A DNA stretch of 37,631 nucleotides from Candidatus Avelusimicrobium excrementipullorum (GCA_019120455.1 DWVB01000002.1:1-37631); one strand, 5' to 3'. Shown: positions 16,765 to 25,384, counted from the first letter of the stretch. Notes: a model not told the origin generated them from the letters alone. Program-made: numbers and translations.

Positions 16765-19700
16765 CAGCTTACCGCCAGGGCTTCCAGCTCTTCTTTTTTC
16801 GCCTGGTCGGCGCGGTCGGCCAGGTTGACCGACATGACTTTGGACACGCCGCTTTCCTCCATGGTAATGCCGTAGAGGCGGCGGGCCGATTCCATGGTGC
16901 GCTTATTGTGGGTCACCACGATAAACTGCGTGGTGTTGGAAAACTCTTTAATCAGGTTGACAAAGCGTTCCACATTGGCCTCGTCCAGCGCGGCGTCGGC
17001 TTCGTCCATAATGCAGAACGGGGCCGGATTATGCGTAAAGAACGCAAACAGCAAAGACAGCGCCGTCAGCGTTTTTTCGCCGCCGGACATGGACGAAATA
17101 TTCAGCAGTTTTTTGCCCGGGGGCTGGGCATAAATTTCAATGCCCGTTTCCAGCAGGTTTTCGGGGTCGGTCAGCACCAAATCGCATTCGCCGCCGCGGA
17201 AAAGCGTCTGGTAAATGTTTTTAAAGTGCATTTTGACCTGTTCAAAAGTATATTTGAAATTATCGCGCGTGGTGATGTTGATTTTGTGTATGGCGGAACG
17301 CAAATCCTTCTTGGCGTCCTCCAGGTCGTTGATTTGGGTTTTGAGGAAATTATGCCGCTCCGTCAGCGCGTCGTATTCTTCCGGCGCGGTCATGTTTACC
17401 GCGCCCATATTTTCAATGCGTTTGCGCATCATCTTCACGCGTTCGTAATCCACCTGTTTGTCGCCAAAGTTCAGCTGCGCTTCTTCCGGCGTGATGTTCC
17501 AGCTTTCAAACAGGTTGTTCACTACCGTGGTGCGCTGGCGGCGCGCATTGGCCAGGGCGTTTTCCAAATCATTTTGTTTAATGTGCAAATCGGAAAGCTG
17601 TTTCTTGTTGGCGTTTAAAGCCGACATTTTGTCATTGTATTCTTTTTTCAGCGCTTCCACCGATTCGCGCAGTTTGTATTCGTCGGTTTCCAGCTGGGCC
17701 AGCGTGTCGCGCTCCGTGGAAAGTTTAGCCTGGGTGGAAAGTTTTTCCTGCGCCAGGGCCTGCAGGCGCGCACTGGCCGATTTGGCCGCTTCGGCGCGTT
17801 TGCCTTCATTGGCCAGCAGGGTATTGTATTCAAATTCCGTGGATTTCAAATCCACTTCCACATTGTTTTTGCGGATTTTCAATTCGTACAATTCGCCGTT
17901 CAGCGCGTTTAAGCGGCTTTTGCTCTGCTCCGACTGTTTCTGCAATTCCGCCTTTTGCGCTTTCAGATTTTCGGTCTGCGCCTTATTTTCTTCCTGCTGT
18001 TTTAAAATATTATGTAAATCGTCCTGCAGTTTTTGTACGTTTTGTTTGCGTCTGTCCACGCGCAGCATTAATTCCTGCTTTTGCGCAGAGGCTTTGGCCA
18101 GGGCTTCCTCGGCCTGTTTGAGTTCGCGCTCTTTGGAGGATAATTCCCCCTGCACCGCGCCGGCCGCCACGGCGGCTTCCTGCGCGCTTACGCGCAGGGC
18201 GCGCAAGGCCTCGTCGGCTTTTTGCAAGGCGTCATAATTGGCAATAATTTCTTTGGAAATTTCATCTTCCCGGGCGGTCTTTTCCGCCAAGGCTTGCTTG
18301 ACGGTTTCTTCTTCGCCCCAGTACGCTTCCGGCGCAGTAACTCCGGCGGCACCGGCGCTTAAGAAAAACCCGCCCGACAGAACGCCGTCGTTTTCCGCGC
18401 TGTAACCGCCGACCAGCAAAGAAACCAAATTTTCCAGTTCCGGTTCATATTGCAGCTGCGCTTTGAGCGTGCCGGACGCGGCGGGCGCGGCAGGCACTTT
18501 GTCCAGCAAAATAAATTTGCAGCGCGCTTTGCCGTGCGCTTTGAGTTTGTCCACGGCGGCGCGGGCGGCGGCTTCATTCTCACACAGCACCGCGTCCAAA
18601 TACTTGCCGAAAGCTTCTTCCACCGCGGTGGCATTTTCGGGCGCGTACTTTAACGCTTTGCGTAGTGTGCCTTTTATACCGGCAATACCAGCTTCGCACG
18701 CCGTTTTGACGCCCACCCAGTACGGGTCATTTTCCCCCTGGGTGCGTATCATTTCCAGTTTGGCGTTCAGAGCGGCCTTTTCCGATTTTAAAGCGGAAAG
18801 CTGTTCGTTTAAGGCGGTGCGTTTTTGCTGTAATTCTTTCAAATTCGTTTCGCCCTGCGCAATTTGCGCGCGCGCCGCCTGTGCGGCGTTTTGCTTTTCA
18901 GCCAGCCGCGTGCGGATTTCTTCCAGTGCCTGGCGCACGCCTTCCACGCCGGAGTCCGCCTGGCTGCTCTTTTCCAGGGTAATTAAATCTTCGCTTTCGC
19001 GCTGTACATTGGCCTGCTCCAGCGAAATTTTATTTTGGCATTCCATCTGGCTTTGCACCAGACGCATCAAATCCGTGCTGGCACGCTGTATTTGGCCGTC
19101 TGCGTTGCGCAAATCCTGCTCCTGCTTTTGCGACCGGGCAAATTCTTCATTATATTGCTTTTGCAACGGGGCCAGTTTGCTTTCCAGCTCCGCCTGCTGG
19201 GCTTTGAGTTTGGCAATAGCGGGCTCAATTTCCTTAATGCGGTTCTGCCCGCGCTCGGACTCGCTGCCCGACGCGGCCAGCTGTGCCGTAAATTCGGCGG
19301 TTAAATTGTCGCAGTTTTTAATAGCCCCTTCCAACAAACCCACCTGGTATTTGCTGGCGGCGATTTTTTCGTTAAACTCCGCCACTTCCTTTTGCTTGTG
19401 GGTCAAATTCAAATCCATGGCCGCGGTCTGGCCTTCCTGCGCGGAAATTTGGTTTTCCAAATCTTTGGCGCGCGAAAGCACCGGCTCCAGCTCCGCGCCG
19501 TGCTTGGCAATCAGGCCGTCGGCTTCTTTAATGGAACAGAGCGAAATGGCAATTTCGCTTTCTTTGAGTTCCTCGCGGTATTTCTGGTACAGGCGGGCTT
19601 TGCGCGCCTCACCGTCCAGCTTTTTAATTTGTTCGGCAATCAGCGTGACCGTGTCGGACAGGCGCGCCAGATCCATATCCACGCGCTCCAGGCGGCGGAT

Positions 19701-20231
19701 ACATTCCTCGCGTTTGGCTTTGTATTTGGATACGCCGGCCACTTCCTCAAACATTTCACGGCGCTGCTCCGGCGTGGCGGAAAGTACGCTTTCCACACCG
19801 CCCTGGTCAATAATGGCGTAGCCTTCGCCGCCGATGCCGGTGTCCAGGAACAAATCGCGTATGTCGCGCAGACGGCACTGCACTTTGTTTAAATAGTATT
19901 CGCTTTCGCCGGAGCGGAAAATTTTGCGGCTGACGGTAATTTCATTAAAATCCAGCGGCAGGTTGCGCGTGGAATTGTCAAACACCATGCTGACCTGCGC
20001 CATATTCAGCGGGGCGCGTTTGGCCGTGCCGTTAAAAATAATATCCACCATAGAGGCAGAGCGCAGCGCCTTCCAGCTCATTTCGCCGATGGTCCAGCGC
20101 ACGGAATCTATGACGTTGGACTTACCGCAGCCGTTGGGGCCCACCACGCAGGTAATGCCGGGCTCAAAGTCCAGGCGCACCTTATCGGCAAAAGATTTGA
20201 AACCGACGATTTCTATGGCTTTTAAATACAT
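16764..20231 (-). CDS. smc: Chromosome segregation ATPase SMC
   Basis: A 1155-residue SMC of normal length. The head is built from both ends: Walker A GPNGCGKS (31-38), Q-loop region around VRWTIGEMS, signature MSGGEKTL starting at 1048, and Walker B FCIMDEAD with catalytic Glu1077. Long coiled coils (about 165-490 and 660-940) are rich in Gln, Glu, Lys and Ala. The hinge lies around 500-650 and contains NDPYWVGVKTACEAGI and LDKVPAA. As a dimer with ScpA/ScpB it organises the nucleoid. The gene is followed directly by the metallophosphoesterase gene, and its start faces the 316-base leader region upstream of the small repeat protein. Confidence 0.97.
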   Translation of the reverse strand: MYLKAIEIVGFKSFADKVRLDFEPGITCVVGPNGCGKSNVIDSVRWTIGEMSWKALRSASMVDIIFNGTAKRAPLNMAQVSMVFDNSTRNLPLDFNEITVSRKIFRSGESEYYLNKVQCRLRDIRDLFLDTGIGGEGYAIIDQGGVESVLSATPEQRREMFEEVAGVSKYKAKREECIRRLERVDMDLARLSDTVTLIAEQIKKLDGEARKARLYQKYREELKESEIAISLCSIKEADGLIAKHGAELEPVLSRAKDLENQISAQEGQTAAMDLNLTHKQKEVAEFNEKIAASKYQVGLLEGAIKNCDNLTAEFTAQLAASGSESERGQNRIKEIEPAIAKLKAQQAELESKLAPLQKQYNEEFARSQKQEQDLRNADGQIQRASTDLMRLVQSQMECQNKISLEQANVQRESEDLITLEKSSQADSGVEGVRQALEEIRTRLAEKQNAAQAARAQIAQGETNLKELQQKRTALNEQLSALKSEKAALNAKLEMIRTQGENDPYWVGVKTACEAGIAGIKGTLRKALKYAPENATAVEEAFGKYLDAVLCENEAAARAAVDKLKAHGKARCKFILLDKVPAAPAASGTLKAQLQYEPELENLVSLLVGGYSAENDGVLSGGFFLSAGAAGVTAPEAYWGEEETVKQALAEKTAREDEISKEIIANYDALQKADEALRALRVSAQEAAVAAGAVQGELSSKERELKQAEEALAKASAQKQELMLRVDRRKQNVQKLQDDLHNILKQQEENKAQTENLKAQKAELQKQSEQSKSRLNALNGELYELKIRKNNVEVDLKSTEFEYNTLLANEGKRAEAAKSASARLQALAQEKLSTQAKLSTERDTLAQLETDEYKLRESVEALKKEYNDKMSALNANKKQLSDLHIKQNDLENALANARRQRTTVVNNLFESWNITPEEAQLNFGDKQVDYERVKMMRKRIENMGAVNMTAPEEYDALTERHNFLKTQINDLEDAKKDLRSAIHKINITTRDNFKYTFEQVKMHFKNIYQTLFRGGECDLVLTDPENLLETGIEIYAQPPGKKLLNISSMSGGEKTLTALSLLFAFFTHNPAPFCIMDEADAALDEANVERFVNLIKEFSNTTQFIVVTHNKRTMESARRLYGITMEESGVSKVMSVNLADRADQAKKEELEALAVS

Positions 20232-20547
20232 GAAATTACCGCCCTTTAGAAAAAAGGATATATATTGTATTATACATTATCCCGCGCGTACGGGCCCGCA
20301 CGGAGCCAAAAGGGACCTTCTACGCGTACGGGAAAGAACGGCAAAAACCGCTCCGAAGGCAAAAAAAGATTTTCCCGAGGAAAAAAATGCTTGCAAAAGA
20401 AAAGAATATTTATTAGACTTTTTCGGTAAGGGTGCCGGACACCCCTGCGCGGGCGGCAAAGCCGCCGGGCGCACGGCAAACATTTCAGACGTTTTTAAAA
20501 ATAATCCGAACCCTGAAAAATGTTTCCTGAAAGGAGGAACAATTACC
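20232..20547. other. Intergenic region: smc promoter area and structured leader of the small repeat protein
   Basis: This is a 316-base gap between divergent genes. A minus-strand TATAAT at 20269-20274 is a plausible smc -10 box without a clear -35. On the plus strand TTGCAA, a 17-base spacer and TAGACT (20391-20419) form a moderate promoter for the small protein. Downstream are two hairpins: GGTG/CACC at 20431-20443, and a larger one at 20446-20473, where TGCGC and GGCGGC pair with GCCGCC and GCGCA around an AAA loop. Neither has a T-run. The leader would be about 120 bases. No gene is seen in the gap. Confidence 0.55.
20446..20473 (+). promoter_or_regulatory. Strong leader hairpin upstream of the small repeat protein
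   Basis: Eleven base pairs (TGCGC plus GGCGGC with GCCGCC plus GCGCA) close on a three-base AAA loop, with a one-by-two internal bulge. The element stands about 75 bases before the ATG and lacks a T-run, so it is not a terminator. It may protect the mRNA or control translation. Confidence 0.5.
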
Positions 20548-20772
20548 ATGGCAGAAAAAGTACTTAAAATCGGCGTAGAACGCGAAGACGGATTCCTGTA
20601 CTACATTGACAAAGACGGCGACGTCGCGCGCGTGCAGATGGCCCGCGGCGGCAAAAAAGGCGGCAAACCCAAAAAAGTGGAAAAAACCGGCATCAAAAAA
20701 GAAAAAGGATATCTGTACTTCCTGGACAAGAAAGGCGATATCTCCAGAGCCAAAATGGTCAACGCCAAATAA
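20548..20772 (+). CDS. Small basic protein with two copies of a 28-residue repeat, function unknown
   Basis: A 74-residue, lysine-rich, probably cytosolic protein. Residues 7-34 and 46-73 are two copies of one motif: K-x-G-x-x-x-E-x-G-x-LY-x-x-DK-x-GD-x-x-R-x-x-M. The copies are joined by a glycine/lysine linker (GKKGGKPKKVE). The alternating hydrophobic LYYID and LYFLD segments suggest a beta-hairpin in each unit. An ideal ribosome site, AAGGAGG at 20531-20537, sits ten bases before the ATG, and a strong terminator follows, so this is a monocistronic, probably well expressed gene. The open frame extends upstream into the smc region, but only this start has a ribosome site. I recall similar small uncharacterised proteins in other bacteria, but no function. 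The charge allows nucleic acid or ribosome binding; this is speculation. Confidence 0.85.
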   Translation: MAEKVLKIGVEREDGFLYYIDKDGDVARVQMARGGKKGGKPKKVEKTGIKKEKGYLYFLDKKGDISRAKMVNAK

Positions 20773-20775
20773 TTT

Positions 20776-20806
20776 AAACGCCCCGCTTGAAGCGGGGCGT
20801 TTTTTT
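20776..20806. terminator. Bidirectional terminator (small protein / DUF4422 gene)
   Basis: CGCCCCGCT pairs with AGCGGGGCG around TGA, flanked by AAA and T7. It lies between the convergent small-protein gene and the second DUF4422 gene. Confidence 0.93.
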
Positions 20807-21836
20807 ATGAACGGTTAAAATAGGCCTCGGCCCGTTCTATACGCTGTGCAAGCAAATGTTTCCGGCGCCGACAGTTCTTTTGTACCTTCCCCCAGGTAAT
20901 ATGCGTTAACAAGCGGTATTTCCACCAGCTCCGTTTCAGCCGGCCCAGCAAAACAACGTCCGTCAAAAGTTCTTCCGGCGCGGGCTCGGACAAAACCGCC
21001 GTCTTGCAGGCTTTCATCCGGTACTCTTTTTCACAGGAGCGCAGAAACACCGACGTTAAAAATTCACCCAAAAAGGCGGGGGCTCTTTTTTGTACGGCGT
21101 CGCAGCCGGACAAATCCATACCGTTCAGCACGTCCCGCAAAACATCAAATATAAACTCACAATAGCCAAAGAAAAGTTCTCTGCGCATAATAAAAAGATT
21201 GGACAAATACATTTGTGAGTTTTCTTCCAGTTCTTTCATATAAGGAACAAAACGGGGCCAGCGTTCCCGCACCGCCCGTCCGGCCAGCGCCAGCAGTTCG
21301 CGTCCGCGGCCTTCGCTGACGCGGTTTAACTGTTCGGCACAGCAGGAGGCGCCTACGGCTTTCACATCCCCTTTTTCCGTACAGAGAATATCCCAGCCTT
21401 TGATGGCTTCCAAGACACATTTTTCCGACAAATTGCCGCCGGCTGCATATTCTTGCGGCGCATAACAGTATGCCTCTCCGACCGCCGACCATTTCCGCCG
21501 CGGGATTTCCATATACGGATTTAAAATCAGATGTTTCCCGTATTGCATAAAGCCGATGTAATTCGGATCTCCCAGGGCGGCATAATTTTTCCAGGCCCAG
21601 TACACCACCGTCAGCTCATTGATATAACGGTTATAGGCAGACCAGTTATCCCCCGTATCATCGCCCAGCGTATTGTTGGCCAGCCAGGCAATGTCCGATT
21701 CGTCCAGGGCCCCGTCTTTGGTTATCTCCCGACAGCAGGCGCGGCCTCCCTGCACGGGAACTAAAATATTACTTTTAAATAACCGTGCCGGCTTGTGGTA
21801 TCCTATAAGAATTTTGACTGGGGCGGAACTTGCCAT
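20805..21836 (-). CDS. Second DUF4422 protein, divergent paralogue lacking HYRR
   Basis: A 343-residue protein using the ATG at 21836, which has AAGGAG seven bases upstream; a start at 21881 would add 15 residues without a ribosome site. It shares with the operon copy KILIGYHKP, VPVQGGRA and the core GDNWSAYNRYINELTVVYWAWKN. The family's HYRR is replaced by Gln98-Tyr-Gly-Lys in GFMQYGKHL. The middle region (residues 105-300) differs and carries several extra cysteines. It stands alone between terminators, away from the glycan genes. It may be a glycosyltransferase with altered specificity or one that has lost activity. Confidence 0.8.
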   Translation of the reverse strand: MASSAPVKILIGYHKPARLFKSNILVPVQGGRACCREITKDGALDESDIAWLANNTLGDDTGDNWSAYNRYINELTVVYWAWKNYAALGDPNYIGFMQYGKHLILNPYMEIPRRKWSAVGEAYCYAPQEYAAGGNLSEKCVLEAIKGWDILCTEKGDVKAVGASCCAEQLNRVSEGRGRELLALAGRAVRERWPRFVPYMKELEENSQMYLSNLFIMRRELFFGYCEFIFDVLRDVLNGMDLSGCDAVQKRAPAFLGEFLTSVFLRSCEKEYRMKACKTAVLSEPAPEELLTDVVLLGRLKRSWWKYRLLTHITWGKVQKNCRRRKHLLAQRIERAEAYFNRS

Positions 21837-21950
21837 ACACAGACTCCTTCTGCTTGAAAGTGATGCAGGAACATAATACAAAATGCAAACAACGGACTCT
21901 CCGGTTCGTTTGCTGCCCCTGATTTTCCATATAGTAACAAATTTTACGCC

Positions 21951-21978
21951 TTGTTTTTTGCTTGCTTCTTCTTATACT
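21951..21978 (+). promoter_or_regulatory. Promoter P1 of the hpf-PTS-lepA operon
   Basis: TTGTTT, a 16-base spacer and TATACT. The predicted start is near 21985, at the base of the hairpin at 21986-22005, giving a leader of about 165 bases. Confidence 0.65.
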
Positions 21979-21985
21979 AAAGTAT

Positions 21986-22005
21986 CGGCGCGGTTTGCCG
22001 CGCCG
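21986..22005 (+). promoter_or_regulatory. Hairpin at the predicted 5' end of the hpf operon mRNA
   Basis: CGGCGCGG pairs perfectly with CCGCGCCG around TTTG. There is no T-run. Its place at the expected transcript start suggests a stabilising 5' stem-loop. Confidence 0.5.
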
Positions 22006-22149
22006 GCAGTGCCCCGTCCGCGACGCGCCGCCACCGGCCCGCGGCCTTTTCCTTCAGGCCCCGCCCTTTGCGCCCGCCGTTGACACTGACGAGAAATTAA
22101 TGATTAAATGTGAGTACGGGTTTCCCGTCAAGACTACACGGAGGAAGTT

Positions 22150-22701
22150 ATGGAAATTAAAGTTACCGCCAAAAACATCAAACTGACGCCCGCCATTAAA
22201 CAGTTTGTACAGACCCGCGTCAGCAAAATTGAAAATTATGTGGACCACATTGTGTGGGCCCAGGTGTTGCTGTCGGTGGAGAAAAAAATCAACCAGCGCG
22301 CTGAAATTATTATTCACACGGGGGGTAAAAACCCGATAAGCGCCACCGCGGTGGAAACCGATTTGTACAAAGCCATAGACGCCGCCGCCGTCAAGGCCGA
22401 AGCGCAGCTGAAAAAAGCCAAAGAAAAAACCAAATCCAAACGCACGGCCAAAAAAGCCGCCGCGGCGGAGGACTTCGCCACGTTTACCGACCATATTCTG
22501 CTGCCGCCCAACGACGTGAAATTCTCGGTCATCAAACAGGTGGAAGTCACCCCGATGAACCCCGAAGACGCGGCCTATGAAATGGAACGCCTGGGATACT
22601 CGTTCTGGATGTTTTTGGACGAAGATTCCAAGCAGATTAACCTGATTTTTAAACGCCTGGACAGCACGTACGGGCTGATTAAACCGGTTAAGAAAAAATA
22701 A
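22150..22701 (+). CDS. hpf: Ribosome hibernation promoting factor, long form
   Basis: A 183-residue long-type HPF. Residues 1-97 are the S30AE domain that binds the 30S mRNA/tRNA channel (MEIKVTAKNIKLTPAIKQFV at the start, then ETDLYKAIDAAAVKAEAQLKK). A lysine/alanine linker follows, and residues about 122-183 are the C-terminal dimerisation domain (VKFSVIKQVEVTPMNPEDAA, MERLGYSFWMFLDE, INLIFKRLDSTYGLIKP). It would join ribosomes into inactive 100S dimers in stationary phase or starvation. The ribosome site GGAGG is ideal. It leads the ten-gene operon; hpf-hprK-rapZ order is known from Deltaproteobacteria, where rpoN usually precedes it, but rpoN is not here. Confidence 0.95.
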   Translation: MEIKVTAKNIKLTPAIKQFVQTRVSKIENYVDHIVWAQVLLSVEKKINQRAEIIIHTGGKNPISATAVETDLYKAIDAAAVKAEAQLKKAKEKTKSKRTAKKAAAAEDFATFTDHILLPPNDVKFSVIKQVEVTPMNPEDAAYEMERLGYSFWMFLDEDSKQINLIFKRLDSTYGLIKPVKKK

Positions 22702-22713
22702 GAAGGGTTTGCG

Positions 22714-23673
22714 GTGCAGGAATTTACCAAATCCGTGACGGTCAGCGAACTGCTCCAGGTGAAACGCCTTCACCTGGAGCTGGTTTGCGGCAAACGGTAT
22801 GTACACCGCGAAATCACCTCCCCCCGCATCAACCGCCCGGGCCTGGCGCTGTGCGGCTATTTGGATTATTTCCGCGCCGACGCCATACAGGTGTTTGGCC
22901 GCGGAGAATACGGCTTTTGTTTAAAAGAAAAGCCGTCCGTCTTAAAGGCCAATATCGCCAAAATGCTGGGCAAAGGGCGCGTGCCGTGCGTCATCGTCGC
23001 GGCGGATTTGGACCCGCTGCCGGCGATTAAAAAAGCCTGTCTGGGGGCGGATGTGCCCGTGTTGAAAACGGACATGGAATCGGCCGAATTTGTGGCGGAA
23101 TTTTCCCGCTTTTTGGACGAGCAGCTCTCTCCCGTCACGCATTTGCACGGGGTACTGTTAAACGTCAGTGGAATCGGCGTGCTGATCCGCGGGGAAGCGG
23201 GCATCGGCAAAAGCGAATGCGCGCTGGAGCTGATTAAGCGCGGGCACATTCTGGTGGCGGACGACGTGGTGGAAGTACAAAAACGCTGGGGGCGTTTTCT
23301 GACGGGCTCCTGCCCTGAAATGCTCAAACACTACATGGAAGTGCGGGGTTTGGGGATTTTAGACGTGGAACTTTTGTTCGGGGTGGGTTCCACCCTGGAC
23401 GAAATGAGCATTGACCTGGAAGTGGTGCTCACGCCGCCGGCAAAAAACATTGACCGCCTGGGCGTGGAACAAAACACTTCCGAAATTTTAGGGGTAGATG
23501 TTCCCTCCCTGCGTCTGCCGGTCACCCCGGGGCGCAACCTGGCGGCGCTGATTGAAGTGGCCGCGCTGAACCAGCGGTTAAAAGCACAGGGCATTTTTTC
23601 GGCCAAAGAATTCAGCCGCAAAATGCTGGACCGCATGAAACGGACGGGCAAAAACCATGCAAACCAAGCGTAA
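22714..23673 (+). CDS. hprK: HPr kinase/phosphorylase
   Basis: A 319-residue bifunctional enzyme that phosphorylates Ser46 of HPr with ATP or PPi and removes it again. The N-terminal domain is present. The catalytic domain has His145 in THLHGVLLN, the P-loop GEAGIGKS (160-167), Asp183-Asp184 in LVADDVVE, and the family signature [16 protein letters not shown]. Translation begins at GTG, 12 bases after hpf, with GAAGGG before it. The gene end overlaps rapZ by 17 bases. HPr with Ser46 is encoded in the same operon, so the regulatory loop is self-contained; no CcpA-like regulator is visible. Confidence 0.96.
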   Translation: MQEFTKSVTVSELLQVKRLHLELVCGKRYVHREITSPRINRPGLALCGYLDYFRADAIQVFGRGEYGFCLKEKPSVLKANIAKMLGKGRVPCVIVAADLDPLPAIKKACLGADVPVLKTDMESAEFVAEFSRFLDEQLSPVTHLHGVLLNVSGIGVLIRGEAGIGKSECALELIKRGHILVADDVVEVQKRWGRFLTGSCPEMLKHYMEVRGLGILDVELLFGVGSTLDEMSIDLEVVLTPPAKNIDRLGVEQNTSEILGVDVPSLRLPVTPGRNLAALIEVAALNQRLKAQGIFSAKEFSRKMLDRMKRTGKNHANQA

Positions 23674-24511
23674 ACTGTTTATTATTACCGGCATGAGCGG
23701 CGCGGGCAAAAGCCAGGCGCTGAAGATTTTCGGCGATTTTGGTTTTTACTGCGTGGACAATCTGCCGCTGGCGCTGTTTGAGCAGTTTGCCGGTTACGTC
23801 AAGCAACGGCCGGAACTTAAAAACGTCGCCCTGGGCGTGGACGTGCGCGAGGGCGAACGCCTCAAAGAGCTGCCCGCCCTGCTTAAAAACCTGACCAAAA
23901 GCGACTTCAGCGCCAAAGTCATCTTTTTGGACGCTTCGGAAGAATGCCTGATACGCCGTTTCTCCGAAACCAAACACAAACACCCCATTCACAAAAAACT
24001 GGCCGCGGCCATTGCGCACGAACATGATCTGCTGACCCCCATCAAAGTGGCGGCGGACAAAGTAATAGACACCACCGATTTAAAACTGGGGGAACTGAAG
24101 GAAAAACTTTCCGCCCTGCTGGAACTGAAAAAAGAAGGCGAAATGCAGATATCCGTTGTGTCTTTCGGGTTTAAAAACGGCATTGCCAAAGAAGCCGATA
24201 TCGTCATGGACGTGCGCTTTTTGCCCAATCCGTATTATGTAAAGGGCCTGAAGAATAAAACCGGCCTGGACAAACCCGTGCAGGATTATATTTTGTCTTT
24301 TAAAGAGTCGCGCGAATTTGCCGACCGCTTTGCCGATTTGATTAAATACCTGATACCGAAATATATTAAAGAGGGAAAAAGCTACCTGACCATCGCCATC
24401 GGCTGCACTGGAGGCAAACACCGCAGCGTGTTTATGGCCCACCAGCTGGCCGAAACCCTGCGCAAACAGGGGCTCAGCGCGTCAGAATTTCACAGGGACA
24501 TAGGATTATAA
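23657..24511 (+). CDS. rapZ: RapZ-like P-loop protein (YvcJ/RapZ family)
   Basis: A 284-residue protein with Walker A GMSGAGKS (12-19), the DNLPLAL segment, and the C-terminal landmarks [11 protein letters not shown] and [10 protein letters not shown]. In enterobacteria RapZ binds GlmZ/GlmY small RNAs and senses glucosamine-6-phosphate to tune cell-envelope precursor synthesis; in Bacillus the homologue YvcJ hydrolyses GTP. Which role applies is unknown here, as no GlmZ-like RNA is evident. The start overlaps hprK by 17 bases, so the two are coupled. The stop is followed by TAATATG, giving a one-base gap to the EIIA start. Confidence 0.94.
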   Translation: MQTKRKLFIITGMSGAGKSQALKIFGDFGFYCVDNLPLALFEQFAGYVKQRPELKNVALGVDVREGERLKELPALLKNLTKSDFSAKVIFLDASEECLIRRFSETKHKHPIHKKLAAAIAHEHDLLTPIKVAADKVIDTTDLKLGELKEKLSALLELKKEGEMQISVVSFGFKNGIAKEADIVMDVRFLPNPYYVKGLKNKTGLDKPVQDYILSFKESREFADRFADLIKYLIPKYIKEGKSYLTIAIGCTGGKHRSVFMAHQLAETLRKQGLSASEFHRDIGL

Positions 24512-24512
24512 T

Positions 24513-24917
24513 ATGGTAGAACTCATTTTAGTAACCCACGGCAACCTGGCCGCGGAAATGTTGGCCACGGCGGCCCAGATTTTGGGCAAGCCCGCCGAAG
24601 GCGTAAAAACGCTTTCGGTTACCACGTCCAGCTCGGTGGAGCAGGGCGCGAAAGAACTGAGCAAACTCCTCGCCGCGGCCGAAAACGGCGCCGTGGTGCT
24701 GACCGATATTTTCGGCGGCAGCGCCACCAATATCGCCCTGACGGCCACCAAAGAATGCGCCCAATGCCATGTTATCACGGGGCTGAATTTGAGCATGCTG
24801 CTCACCGCTTTGAACAGCCGCAAAAAACTGGCTGCCAAAGAACTGGCGGAGAAAATTGAGTCCGACGGCAAACGCGCCGTCATCAACGCGACGGAGCTGC
24901 TGATTAAGGGGCTGTAA
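24513..24917 (+). CDS. PTS EIIA component, mannose family
   Basis: A 134-residue soluble phosphocarrier. The phosphorylated His9 is in LILVTHGNLAAEM, and VVLTDIFGGSATNIAL is the typical family stretch. It takes phosphate from HPr and passes it to EIIB. The start is one base after rapZ (TAATATG). Such single-domain EIIA proteins occur in PTS clusters both for sugar uptake and for pure regulation; here EIIB, EIIC and EIID follow, so transport is likely. Confidence 0.93.
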   Translation: MVELILVTHGNLAAEMLATAAQILGKPAEGVKTLSVTTSSSVEQGAKELSKLLAAAENGAVVLTDIFGGSATNIALTATKECAQCHVITGLNLSMLLTALNSRKKLAAKELAEKIESDGKRAVINATELLIKGL

Positions 24918-24918
24918 T

Positions 24919-25383
24919 ATGCCTATTGTGTTTGCACGGGTGGACGACCGGCTGATACACGGCCAAATCGTACAGGCCTGGCTGCCCGAACTCAATATTG
25001 ACGAGGTGGTTATCCCGTGTCCGCGCGAGCGGGAAAGCCGCGTCAATAAAAATTTATTACGTCTGTCATTGCCGTTTGAATATGAACTGACGGTCATGGA
25101 GCCCGCGCGCTGTGTGGGATACATGAGTACGTCCAAAAAACGTATTTTTCTGCTGATGGGGTCTTTGCAGGATTTGGACCCGCTGCTGGAAGACGGCCTG
25201 CAAATCAAATCCTTAAACATCGGCGGTATGCATTTTAAAGAAGGCGCCCAAAAGCTGGCGGAAAACGTATTTTTGGACGCCACGGACAAAAGGACGCTGC
25301 GCATTTTAACCGATTTGGGAATAGACATTGAAACGCGGGCGGTGCCCAGCTCCAAATCCGTTTCCGTAAAAGACACGTTATAA
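24919..25383 (+). CDS. PTS EIIB component, mannose family
   Basis: A 154-residue protein with phosphorylated His14 in RVDDRLIHGQ, the invariant signature of mannose/sorbose-type EIIB. IGGMHF and the late RTLRILTDLGI helix are also typical. It passes phosphate to the sugar carried by EIIC/EIID. The ribosome site AAGGGG lies inside the EIIA gene end, and the gap to EIIA is one base. Confidence 0.93.
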   Translation: MPIVFARVDDRLIHGQIVQAWLPELNIDEVVIPCPRERESRVNKNLLRLSLPFEYELTVMEPARCVGYMSTSKKRIFLLMGSLQDLDPLLEDGLQIKSLNIGGMHFKEGAQKLAENVFLDATDKRTLRILTDLGIDIETRAVPSSKSVSVKDTL

Positions 25384-25384
25384 T

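Larger units (their letters stand above)
21837..22149. other. Intergenic region with promoters and leader of the hpf-PTS operon
   Basis: This is a 313-base gap between divergent genes. On the plus strand it holds the P1 promoter (21951-21978), a perfect hairpin at 21986-22005, a GC-rich stretch, a second promoter-like pair (TTGACA at 22080-22085, 18 bases, TTAAAT), and a small hairpin ACGGG/CCCGT at 22116-22128. On the minus strand I see only a TATTAT -10-like box without a -35 for the DUF4422 gene. No gene is recognised. Confidence 0.5.

Noticed and set aside
18463-19821. A 452-codon open frame antisense to smc
   Set aside because: It lies wholly within the smc coiled-coil region on the other strand, is Ser/Ala/Cys-rich as expected from reading repetitive helix codons backwards, and has no ribosome site or family match.
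20431-20490. Possible c-di-GMP-I riboswitch before the small gene (GGCAAAGCC-like segment)
   Set aside because: Only one short stretch resembles the consensus; the second conserved hairpin and the tetraloop receptor are not found.
19924-20547. N-terminal extension of the small repeat protein upstream of 20548
   Set aside because: The open frame extends into the smc region on the opposite strand, and only ATG 20548 has a ribosome site.
22100-22186. A short upstream frame overlapping the hpf start
   Set aside because: It has a poor ribosome site and overlaps hpf out of frame with no recognisable peptide; a leader peptide cannot be excluded but is not supported.
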